Shown here one piece after another: positions 18,002 to 25,131 of a DNA stretch of 64,000 bases. A program made the position numbers and the translations under genes. The stretch lies in NCBI RefSeq assembly GCF_016482785.1, contig NZ_JAEMXM010000001.1, forward strand, positions 186,001-250,000, in the 5' to 3' direction. The notes under the pieces were generated by a model. It was given only the letters and a program-made list of their open reading frames with translations. It made no database searches and was not told the DNA's origin. This stretch comes from Paenibacillus alkalitolerans. Lineage in GTDB: Bacteria > Bacillota > Bacilli > Paenibacillales > YIM-B00363. Positions within the stretch are counted from its first letter, which is position 1; every line of letters starts with the position of its first letter.

Positions 18002-18742
18002 TTATAACAGCATGCTTGCACCGTCTAATCGAATCGAAGCGCCGGTCATAAATTCGCTTTCATCGGAAGCGATGTAGCAAACCATGCTTGCCACATCCGA
18101 AGGAAGGCCGATACGGCCCAACGGGAACTTTTTCCGAATATCGCGTCTTGTTTCCCCTGTGCCATGCTTCCCTACATTTACGGCGCCGGGCTCAATGGTA
18201 TTGACGGTTATTCCGTATTTCGCCAGCTCGATCGCGCTTTCCCGTCCCAACATTTTTACGCCGCCTTTCGTCATGGAATAGACGGTATCAAAATCGGTCG
18301 GCCGCTTCCCGTGGACGGAAGAAATATTGATGATTCTTCCGGTTCCATTTTCCTTCATATACGGAATTACGGCTTGGATGCACTGCCAGTACCCTTTCAA
18401 ATTGATGTTCATCATGCGATCGTATGTTTCGTCGTCATGATCGTATAAGTTCAAATTCAACTGAAGTGCGGCATTATTTACAAGAATATCGATTCCGCCG
18501 AGATGGCGCGCAACCTCATTCACCATGCTGTCGATTTCATGCTTGTCGGCTGCGTCCGCTCTAACGATGATCGACTCGCCGCCGATTTCTTCAATTTTCT
18601 GCTGCGTATCTCTCGCGCCTGCGTCGCTCGAGTTGTAGGAGATGGCTACTTTGGCTCCGCGTTGCGCTAGCGCAATGGCGATTCCCTTGCCGATGCCGGT
18701 TCCGGCGCCGGTAACAATGGCAACCTTTTGTGACAGACTCAT
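18002..18742 (-). CDS. short-chain dehydrogenase/reductase (SDR)
   Basis: 246 residues, classical SDR. The cofactor motif is VTGAGTGIGKGIA, then ILVNNAAL, catalytic Ser in IINISSVHG, and Tyr/Lys in YSMTKGG. The C-terminus YIASDESEFMTGASIRLDGA is typical of glucose/gluconate-type dehydrogenases. It lies 37 bases upstream of the dehydratase start in the operon and probably oxidises a sugar, or oxidises or reduces a sugar-acid intermediate. Confidence 0.9.
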   Translation of the reverse strand: MSLSQKVAIVTGAGTGIGKGIAIALAQRGAKVAISYNSSDAGARDTQQKIEEIGGESIIVRADAADKHEIDSMVNEVARHLGGIDILVNNAALQLNLNLYDHDDETYDRMMNINLKGYWQCIQAVIPYMKENGTGRIINISSVHGKRPTDFDTVYSMTKGGVKMLGRESAIELAKYGITVNTIEPGAVNVGKHGTGETRRDIRKKFPLGRIGLPSDVASMVCYIASDESEFMTGASIRLDGASMLL

Positions 18743-18761
18743 GGAATACCACCTCCCAAAG

Positions 18762-19541
18762 CTATGACCGTTTCATTTTGTGATCCATATAGTGCATGAG
18801 GAACCCTCCGTCCATACGGATTTCCGCACCGTTCACATAGCGCGCTTCATCGGTGGAGAGGAATAAGACAAGGTGGGCTAGGTCGTCATAGCTGCCGAGA
18901 AAGGCATTGGGGACTTTATATTGATAGAAATCGTATAGAGTAGAGATATCGCTCTTAAACAAGAGATCGTCTCCATCGACAGGACCCAATTCGATTGTAT
19001 TCACGTTGATACCGTCGCGGCCTAATATAATCGCCGCTTCGCGGCAGAGCATCTTGACCGAGCTCTTAGATACGCTGTATGCGAATGAGGAGCCCGTCGG
19101 TTTCTCGGCATGTATGGAACTTGCGTAGATGATTTTGCCGGATTTCTTGAGAGCCATTTGTTTGCCCACCGCTTTCGTGCATACAAACGCGGATTTGGCG
19201 TTCGCATTCATGATTTCCAGAAACAATTGCTCATCGCATGTTTCTACGCTGGCCGGTTTTAAGACATTATTGTTGTGTACCAGAACGTCAATAATGCCCA
19301 ACCGCCGAGCGGTTTCCTCAAGTATGGCCTCCACATCGGAGCTCTTGCACAGGTTAACGTTTGTCACAACGGTCTTTGATCCGGAGTCTTTCAGCAGCTG
19401 CAGGTTCGATTTGATGTTTTCGCCGCCTGAAGCGCTGTTTAAAATAAAATGAGCGCCTTCCGCAGCCAAACGTTCGGCAATCGCTCTTCCCGAACCGCTA
19501 TCGGCATCCGTGATGAACACGATTTTGTCTTTTAGTTTCAT
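18762..19541 (-). CDS. divergent SDR-family oxidoreductase
   Basis: About 259 residues from ATG 19541; a longer reading from GTG 19553 lacks support, since GGTGGGG fits ATG 19541. The fold is SDR, but the motifs are unusual: ITDADSGSGRAIA replaces the usual TGxxxGIG (first Gly is Asp), and VHNNN replaces NNAG. Catalytic Ser (IIYASSIHAEKP) and Tyr/Lys (YSVSKSSVK) remain. It is a neighbour and diverged relative of the SDR at 18002. It may use a different cofactor mode or have an altered role. Confidence 0.85.
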   Translation of the reverse strand: MKLKDKIVFITDADSGSGRAIAERLAAEGAHFILNSASGGENIKSNLQLLKDSGSKTVVTNVNLCKSSDVEAILEETARRLGIIDVLVHNNNVLKPASVETCDEQLFLEIMNANAKSAFVCTKAVGKQMALKKSGKIIYASSIHAEKPTGSSFAYSVSKSSVKMLCREAAIILGRDGINVNTIELGPVDGDDLLFKSDISTLYDFYQYKVPNAFLGSYDDLAHLVLFLSTDEARYVNGAEIRMDGGFLMHYMDHKMKRS

Positions 19542-19577
19542 AGTTCGCCCCACCTGCCTATGAACTTTTGGAGCCGG

Positions 19578-20540
19578 TTAATTCCTGTAAGCGGCTTCCA
19601 TAAGACCTTTTATATAACCGACACCGAACAGTCGCCCAAGCGTTTCGTAACCGGGATTTCCGTTGTCTTCGCCTGCCATCGTAGGAACGTGGTCCGGCCG
19701 GGCGGGGCCGTCAAATCCTACTTCGGCGTATGTTTTCATCGCCTCGAACATGTCCGTTATTCCATCATCGTGGAAGGTTTCCTCAAACTTCTCGGCAGTT
19801 CCGCGCACGTCCCTGAAGTGAACGAAAAACAATTTATTTTGTTTGGCGAACTTGCGAATCGCGGCGGGAATATCGTCTCCGGCTGTCGCAAGGGTGCCTT
19901 GGCACAAGCAAACGCCGCTGTACTCGCTTGGCACCAAATCGATAGCGCGCTGAAGTGCGTCTGCACTCGTAAGAATTCGGGATACGCCGCGAATCGGCGA
20001 GATCGGCGGATCATCGGGATGCAGCGCCAATTTGACTTTTGCCTTTTCAGCCACCGGTACGATCGCTTTCAGATAATACTCCAGGTTCTCCCACAGTTGA
20101 TCTTCGCTTATCGGGGCATTCTCGGTAAATGGCGCATTTTTCATGAGGGAATGGTCGTAACTGGATACCAATGCGCCTCCGCGCGTACGAGTGCTGGTTG
20201 AAGTGCGGAACCAGTTAAACTCGGCCATGAAATCGTAACACCATACCGGAATTCCCAGTTCGCCCATATTCCGAATTAGCTCTTGAATGACAGCTATTTC
20301 TTCATCTCGTCCCGGCAATCCTAACTTTATTTTATTTGCCGGCGGCCTGGCTTCGATCACTTCAACATGAAAACCGAAATTTTCGAATCTTTGTTTCATA
20401 AGCAATAGATTTACATAGTCCCAAGGCTTATAGCCGTTCTCTACCCCGGGCAATCCTGCTACCGCGTAATTAACGCCCATCTGCTTACACAAAGTCCATA
20501 ATCGGTTTTCATGGGTTCCTAACGCTTCTGCTAATTTCAA
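19578..20540 (-). CDS. uxuA: mannonate dehydratase-like protein (UxuA family)
   Basis: A TIM-barrel dehydratase of the UxuA family, which converts mannonate to 2-keto-3-deoxygluconate in hexuronate catabolism. Recognisable blocks are CYDFMAEFNWFRTSTSTRTR, the metal/His cluster LALHPDDPP, VHFRDVRG, FHDDGITDM and the terminal RPDHVPTM. TTG 20540 is chosen because AAGGGAGGG lies seven bases before it; the longer frame from 20609 would overlap the upstream gene by 53 bases. Length is 320 residues, somewhat shorter than B. subtilis UxuA. The neighbouring enolase-superfamily dehydratase gives two dehydratases in one operon. The gene symbol reflects family, not proven substrate. Confidence 0.85.
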   Translation of the reverse strand: MKLAEALGTHENRLWTLCKQMGVNYAVAGLPGVENGYKPWDYVNLLLMKQRFENFGFHVEVIEARPPANKIKLGLPGRDEEIAVIQELIRNMGELGIPVWCYDFMAEFNWFRTSTSTRTRGGALVSSYDHSLMKNAPFTENAPISEDQLWENLEYYLKAIVPVAEKAKVKLALHPDDPPISPIRGVSRILTSADALQRAIDLVPSEYSGVCLCQGTLATAGDDIPAAIRKFAKQNKLFFVHFRDVRGTAEKFEETFHDDGITDMFEAMKTYAEVGFDGPARPDHVPTMAGEDNGNPGYETLGRLFGVGYIKGLMEAAYRN

Positions 20541-20556
20541 ATGAATAACCCTCCCT

Positions 20557-21462
20557 TTACAGACGAACGTCGCTGGACGGTCCGTTTTGGTCCAATTTGC
20601 GTGCTTCATCGATTTCCCGGTCCCATGTCAGGTGCCGGTATTCGGCTGCTTCTTCGGAGCTATTGAACCAGTCCAGGAAGTCCTGCCAAAGCGGCATCGT
20701 CCATGAGGCGTCGATTTGCGCTGTCGTATAAACACCTTCCTTCAAGCGGATGAAGCCGAAAACGTCGCGAACTTGGGACTTCTCCGCATTAACGACAGTA
20801 AGCTCGGCCAGATGGGGAGGGATAAAGATCACTCCGGCCGGAGACGCGTATACGATGTCGCCCGGAAGACATATCGCTCTGCCGATCCGCGCCGGTACGT
20901 TCATCCCAACCATCGTTACGTCCGCAATGGCCGTCGGATCGCTTCCGCGGTAGAACACGTTGATATTTTCGATCTTTACTACCTGCTGATTATCGCGGAT
21001 ACCTCCCCAGATCACCGCGCCGCCTCTTTTTGTGCGTGTGGAGATGGCGGTCGACAAGTTTCCGCCTACATAAGTGCCTTGATAGATTTTATCGAACATG
21101 TCCACGACGACGACATCGTCTTCTTGCAGACAATCGATGACCCATTGATTAAAGAACCCTTTTCTGCCTTCCTGCTCGTGTCCGTATTTCAGCAGCGTTT
21201 CGTGCAAGTCAGGACGTTTCGGCACCATTACGGCCGTGACGGCGCGACCGACCATCACCTTGTCGGGGTGGATGATTTTGAAATCGCCTTCAAACTGATA
21301 CGCATAACCTCTGTTCCAAAGCGGTCCCCATACTTCCTCTAATGTAATTTTCCGCATCCGTCGAAGAATGTCGTCCGGTACTTTGGGACGGCCGTTCGGA
21401 AACCGTTCGCCTTGCCAAAGCGGCGTCAACTGGACTATTTCTTCCGGATTGTCAAACTTCAT
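20557..21462 (-). CDS. RraA-like / HMG-aldolase-fold protein
   Basis: 301 residues, first gene of the minus-strand operon. The RraA fold is recognised from GGNLSTAI, then GGAVIWGGIRD, where Arg-Asp is the pyruvate/metal-binding pair of class II HMG/CHA aldolases, and LPGDIVYASPAGVIFIPPHL. An extra N-terminal region of about 80 residues and a C-terminal tail exceed the basic RraA domain. Although family members are often annotated as RNase E inhibitors or demethylmenaquinone methyltransferase-like, in this context a pyruvate aldolase cleaving a 2-keto-3-deoxy acid is more likely (inference). The downstream uxuA-like start is 16 bases after its stop. Confidence 0.82.
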   Translation of the reverse strand: MKFDNPEEIVQLTPLWQGERFPNGRPKVPDDILRRMRKITLEEVWGPLWNRGYAYQFEGDFKIIHPDKVMVGRAVTAVMVPKRPDLHETLLKYGHEQEGRKGFFNQWVIDCLQEDDVVVVDMFDKIYQGTYVGGNLSTAISTRTKRGGAVIWGGIRDNQQVVKIENINVFYRGSDPTAIADVTMVGMNVPARIGRAICLPGDIVYASPAGVIFIPPHLAELTVVNAEKSQVRDVFGFIRLKEGVYTTAQIDASWTMPLWQDFLDWFNSSEEAAEYRHLTWDREIDEARKLDQNGPSSDVRL

Positions 21463-21529
21463 GTGAACACCTCATTTTTGTTTACATTCATTTCTTATGT
21501 TACTAGCCCGGTCCGATTCGGTGCGATGA

Positions 21530-21666
21530 CGTAAATTTACGATATTGTTTGATTTTTTACTGATGATTCAGTCAGTATGGCGACCGAATCTCGCGCAGCT
21601 GTAAACGGTTGACGACTCATCACACCTTCGGATACGATTGGTATGAATTAATGATTATCGATAATC
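21530..21666. promoter_or_regulatory. divergent promoter region with two palindromes
   Basis: The 226 bases between the minus-strand operon and the GntR gene hold two perfect palindromes: CGTAAATTTACG at 21530-21541 and GATTATCGATAATC at 21653-21666. The second is 23 bases before the GntR start and shares its 12-bp core with 11190. Both are plausible GntR/FadR-type operators controlling the two divergent units. Confidence 0.6.
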
Positions 21667-21688
21667 CCGCTGCTGAGAGGTGGACCCG

Positions 21689-22336
21689 ATGATGTTTCAT
21701 ACGAATGTTCCAATCCATACTGTTTCCTTAAGCGAACAGGTGTATATCAGCATAAAGAAAGCGATCCTCAAAGGCGAGTTTCCCCCCGGTTACCGTCTGC
21801 TCGTCATGGACATCGCGAAAAAATACGAAATTAGCCAGGCGCCGGTGAGAGAGGCTCTTGAGAGACTTAAACAGGAAGGGTTGATCATCGGTAAAACGAA
21901 CAAGGGGTCGGTCGTTTCCGATATCACTCTGAAAGAAATTAAGGATGTATATGAGTTTCGGACCTTAGTAGAGGGACATGCCGTCCGGGAAGCGATGAAA
22001 GTCATGAACGCAAACGACTTGAGCTATCTGGAAAATATTGTGCACGGAATGAGAAAGGCGATCGATGAGAAGGATCCATTTCAATTAGTAGAGCTCGACA
22101 TGAGGTTTCACGGTTTTTTTTATGAAAGGTGTAACAATCATTTGTTTGTTGACATCTGGAAAAATATCCGCACGAAAATCATGAGATTTATCAGCATTAC
22201 GAATCAGCACATTCCGAATGACGAGATCGTTGAAGGTCACCGTGAACTGCTGGAAATCATAAAAACCGGAAATGCGGAGGAAGCCGCAACCAAGTGCGTG
22301 GATGGATTTCAATTTTATAAAGAATATACGGGTTAG
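21689..22336 (+). CDS. GntR-family regulator, FadR subfamily
   Basis: About 215 residues. The N-terminal winged helix is VYISIKKAILKGEFPPGYRL, then IAKKYEISQAPVREALERL, then GLI. The C-terminal all-helical FCD ligand domain has EFRTLVEGHAVREA, LDMRFHGFFYERCNN and a late HRELLEII, consistent with metal-assisted carboxylate binding by Asp/His residues. ATG 21689 is preferred over GTG 21680, since GAGAGGTGG then has proper spacing. It is divergent from the dehydratase operon, and such regulators usually respond to a sugar acid or keto-acid intermediate. Confidence 0.9.
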   Translation: MMFHTNVPIHTVSLSEQVYISIKKAILKGEFPPGYRLLVMDIAKKYEISQAPVREALERLKQEGLIIGKTNKGSVVSDITLKEIKDVYEFRTLVEGHAVREAMKVMNANDLSYLENIVHGMRKAIDEKDPFQLVELDMRFHGFFYERCNNHLFVDIWKNIRTKIMRFISITNQHIPNDEIVEGHRELLEIIKTGNAEEAATKCVDGFQFYKEYTG

Positions 22337-22492
22337 CGGTCTCCATGTTTTATGTAATTTTCATGTTACATTCATTTTACTTTAAGTTTTAACTCGTACC
22401 ATGAGCGTATACTCGTTCCGAATCGCAAAAATGTTCCGGCAAGAAGCTGGATATTTGCTGGGAGATTAGGGACACAAAGGAGTGGATGCGAC

Positions 22493-22783
22493 ATGAGTAT
22501 CGAGGATATCACAAAGAATATATCCGAACGAAATAAGGACTTGGCGCTTTATGCGAAACACGTGCTGGAGGCATTGGATCATTTGGAAGAGTATCACCGC
22601 CGGTACGTTGCGGCACAAGCTCTTGCGGGTATTAAGCCGAGCGGCGGACAGGAACAAGTTTTTTACGATACGCTGTCCGACGTGCGGAAGGAACTGCTGC
22701 ATACGCTGGAATGGACGATAGAGGATTTACGGCACAAAGGAGATAAATACTACACTAATCACTTTAAAGATGGAGTGGAATGA
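22493..22783 (+). CDS. small helical protein of unknown function
   Basis: 96 residues, charged and mostly helical, with a likely coiled-coil stretch (DLALYAKHVLEALDHLEEYH) and a second helix (DTLSDVRKELLHTLEWTIED). AAAGGAG lies upstream of ATG 22493, and a palindromic terminator follows the stop, so a real single gene is likely. No family was recognised. Confidence 0.65.
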   Translation: MSIEDITKNISERNKDLALYAKHVLEALDHLEEYHRRYVAAQALAGIKPSGGQEQVFYDTLSDVRKELLHTLEWTIEDLRHKGDKYYTNHFKDGVE

Positions 22784-22788
22784 GATAA

Positions 22789-22816
22789 ACGGTCGGCAAT
22801 TGCCGACCGTATTTTT
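22789..22816 (+). terminator. intrinsic terminator
   Basis: A perfect 22-bp palindrome (ACGGTCGGCAA / TTGCCGACCGT, 22789-22810) followed by ATTTTTAG. Confidence 0.8.
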
Positions 22817-22934
22817 AGTAGTGGCACCATTCAATCTAAGTATAAATGGCTCTCCGTTTCGACCGAAATGCGTGCTATGTTTGGATCTGGGCCTTTACGC
22901 CCGACCGACATCGCTGTATCGTAAGGAGGAGCCT

Positions 22935-23087
22935 ATGCCGGCAGGAAACGGAAAGGATCGAGTCACGATCATCATTTCAATCGCTGTGATTGTCGTTATA
23001 TGCGTACTGCTTTCGAGAGGTCTTGGGCCTATTGCGGCTTTGCATGAGAACGATTCGATTCAGAATCGGAATATCGGATGTTCGTAA
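22935..23087 (+). CDS. small single-pass membrane peptide
   Basis: ATG 22935 follows a near-perfect ribosome site (TAAGGAGGAG). The 50-residue product has a charged start MPAGNGKDR, a strong membrane segment VTIIISIAVIVVICVLLS (residues about 10-27), and a polar tail. It ends 22 bases before the MocR-type regulator start. The same frame can be extended upstream to 22770, but that part has no start with a ribosome site. Function unknown. Confidence 0.5.
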   Translation: MPAGNGKDRVTIIISIAVIVVICVLLSRGLGPIAALHENDSIQNRNIGCS

Positions 23088-23109
23088 GGAAAAGCGGGAG
23101 GAAGCATCA

Positions 23110-24483
23110 ATGGATTGGCTTTCAATCAACCGGGAACGGTCTGTTCCGTATATTCGCCAAGTATATGTCGGCATACGTGAAGCGATACACTCCGGCAAAC
23201 TCAAGCCGGGAGAGAAGCTTCCCTCCACAAGGGAGCTTGCCGAACGGCTCGGCGTGTCTCGCAACGTGGTGATGGAAGCCTATGACATGCTTTTCGCGGA
23301 AGGGTATGTATCGGGCAAAAAGGGCAAAGGGACATTTGTGGCGGAAGGGGCGCAGCTGGACCGATTACCGGACATGCCTAAGAGCCGGCGGAAAGATGCC
23401 TCCGTTGTGGACGAAAGTGTCATCGATTTCCGCACCGGTATGCCGGATGGCGGCTGCTTTCCAAGGGGATTATGGGTGCAGTGCTATAAGAAAGCCGTGT
23501 TGAACGGTCCGACCCGACAATTCCATTATCAGCCGGCCGCAGGTTCGGCCGCGTTGCGAGAAGCGCTTGCCGGATATTTGCGCCGTGCCCGGGGCATTGT
23601 CTGCGATCCCGACTGCATTGTCGTAACGAACGGCGCGGCGCAAGCGCTAGCGATTTCAGCGAAGCTATTGTTAGGTCCCGGCCGGGCTGCAGCGATAGAA
23701 AATCCGTCCACCCGCGAGATCCGTTCCATCTTCGCATCCTATGGCGGGCACATTCATTCCGTTCCCGTAGACCGGGGCGGAATCGTCACGTCCGCATTGC
23801 CGGATGATCCGCGCGTTCGTATGATTTATGTGACGCCGTCCCACCAATTCCCGACCGGAGGCGTTCTTCCGATTCAGAGAAGAATCGAATTGCTGCATTA
23901 TGCCCGCTCCGTAGACGCATACATCGTCGAAGACGATTACGACAGCGAGTTCCGATACGAAGGGCCGCCGGTTAGTGCGCTGTACGAGCTGGATCCGGAC
24001 CGGGTTATCTATGTGGGAACGCTTAGCAAGATGCTGTCTCCTTCGCTAAGGATCGGTTACGCCGTGCTTCCCGAGCCGTTGGTTGAGAATTTTATTATGG
24101 AGAAATGGATATCGGACATACATACGCATTCGCTTGAGCAAGAGGCGCTTGCCGTATTCATTGACGAAGGTCATCTGGAGCGGCATGTTCGGAAAATGAG
24201 GCACCGCTACCGGAAAAAGCAGCAGCTTCTAGTCAAATCTCTTGCGGAAAAATTTAACGGTAATATAGAACTTTTCGGCACTTCCACCGGTTTGCACATT
24301 TCCGTTCATGCGCCGCATTTGCCTGCATCACCGGAACCTGTCAACGTTGGGGGAGTCCGGCTGTACCCGGTCCAATATCACGTCTTCGGCGACGAAAGGC
24401 GCAAACACGAATGGATGTTCGGGTTCGGTCACTTGTCGGAACAAGAAATTGTTGAAGGTGTTAGGCGACTGCCGGGAGTATAA
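23110..24483 (+). CDS. MocR-type regulator (GntR HTH fused to PLP aminotransferase fold)
   Basis: 457 residues from ATG 23110, preceded by GGGAGGAAG. The N-terminal GntR winged helix (REAIHSGKLKPGEKLPSTRE, LGVSRNVVMEAYDML, then SGKKGKGTFV) is linked to a class I aminotransferase-like domain with VEDDYDSEFRY and the PLP-binding lysine in YVGTLSKMLSPSLRIGY. The family includes PdxR and GabR, which regulate vitamin B6 or GABA genes. The target here is unclear, since no pdxST or gabTD neighbour is present. Autoregulation or control of the small peptide upstream is possible. Confidence 0.9.
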   Translation: MDWLSINRERSVPYIRQVYVGIREAIHSGKLKPGEKLPSTRELAERLGVSRNVVMEAYDMLFAEGYVSGKKGKGTFVAEGAQLDRLPDMPKSRRKDASVVDESVIDFRTGMPDGGCFPRGLWVQCYKKAVLNGPTRQFHYQPAAGSAALREALAGYLRRARGIVCDPDCIVVTNGAAQALAISAKLLLGPGRAAAIENPSTREIRSIFASYGGHIHSVPVDRGGIVTSALPDDPRVRMIYVTPSHQFPTGGVLPIQRRIELLHYARSVDAYIVEDDYDSEFRYEGPPVSALYELDPDRVIYVGTLSKMLSPSLRIGYAVLPEPLVENFIMEKWISDIHTHSLEQEALAVFIDEGHLERHVRKMRHRYRKKQQLLVKSLAEKFNGNIELFGTSTGLHISVHAPHLPASPEPVNVGGVRLYPVQYHVFGDERRKHEWMFGFGHLSEQEIVEGVRRLPGV

Positions 24484-24507
24484 ATCCTTATAACTAGATC
24501 GCGAGCT

Positions 24508-24526
24508 GCCGATTGGCGGCTTTTTT
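24508..24526 (+). terminator. short intrinsic terminator after the MocR-type gene
   Basis: A weak GCCG/CGGC stem (24508-24511, 24517-24520) followed by six T residues. Confidence 0.5.
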
Positions 24527-24610
24527 GCGAAATGAGCAATCGGGAAGAAATGAGTAACGAGGATTCTTTGCTATTATATAAGAAACTCAAAATATAAAAG
24601 GAGCAATACT

Positions 24611-24874
24611 ATGGCGACTCTGAATCAAACACCGGTTGTCAAAGCGGAAATGCTCATCCGAAAACCGGTTGAAGAGGTGTTTAAGGCGTTTATAGATCCG
24701 GCCGTTACCGTAAAATTCTGGTTTACGAAAAGCAGCGGAAGATTGGGAGCGGGAAAGCATATCAGATGGGATTGGGAAATGTACGGCGTTTCGGACAATA
24801 TAAATTCGCTCGCAATGGTAGAAATTATTTATAAACGAATGTACCGATTGACACGTGCTGCCTGGAGAATATAA
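24611..24874 (+). pseudogene. truncated SRPBCC (AHSA1-like) protein
   Basis: The first about 63 residues match the start of AHSA1/START-like SRPBCC proteins (AEMLIRKPVEEVFKAFIDP, then TVKFWFTKSSGRL and HIRWDWEMYGVS), small helix-grip ligand-binding proteins of about 145-160 residues. Here the frame ends at 87 residues with an unrelated tail (YKRMYRLTRAAWRI), and the conserved second half is not found downstream. It is therefore a 3'-truncated remnant, although its ribosome site (AAAGGAG) is intact. Confidence 0.7.
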
Positions 24875-24892
24875 TAAAATCAACTTCTTTTG

Positions 24893-25078
24893 TTGAGAGG
24901 GGTTATTTCGATGAGAACACAGGTGAATGAAAACTAATTAAATATAGGCGTAAATGCGGCCATTGCAGGTAGATACGACTACCCTTTATTTTGTGCTGCG
25001 CTTACGCAAATCATCGGTAACCTTTCATAATGGAGTGCCTGTTACAGGAACGACACGACTGCAAGGTCGTGTTTTTTT
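24893..25078 (+). promoter_or_regulatory. structured leader with mini-ORF and terminator before the ABC exporter
   Basis: GAGAGGGG (24895-24902) precedes an 8-residue mini-ORF, ATG 24911 to TAA 24937 (MRTQVNEN). Three short hairpins follow: GGTAG/CTACC (24968-24983), CCTG/CAGG (25038-25048) and CACGAC/GTCGTG (25054-25071), the last with seven T residues and thus an intrinsic terminator 54 bases before the exporter start. The order leader peptide, hairpins, terminator, exporter resembles ribosome-mediated attenuation known for antibiotic-induced ABC genes such as bmrCD. This is inference; the terminator could instead simply end upstream transcription. Confidence 0.5.
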
Positions 25079-25131
25079 GTGTCCGCAGGCAACTGCCCGA
25101 TTACACTCTCAACGAAGGAGAAAATCAATAT

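Noticed and set aside
19560-20201. Plus-strand frame of 213 codons opposite uxuA
   Set aside because: The minus-strand UxuA motifs explain the region.
20541-20609. Upstream extension of the uxuA-like gene
   Set aside because: Overlaps the RraA-like gene end and has no ribosome site; TTG 20540 does.
25030-25131. Upstream extension of the ABC exporter (about 34 extra residues)
   Set aside because: It would translate through the terminator hairpin; the ATG at 25132 has the ribosome site and typical N-terminus.
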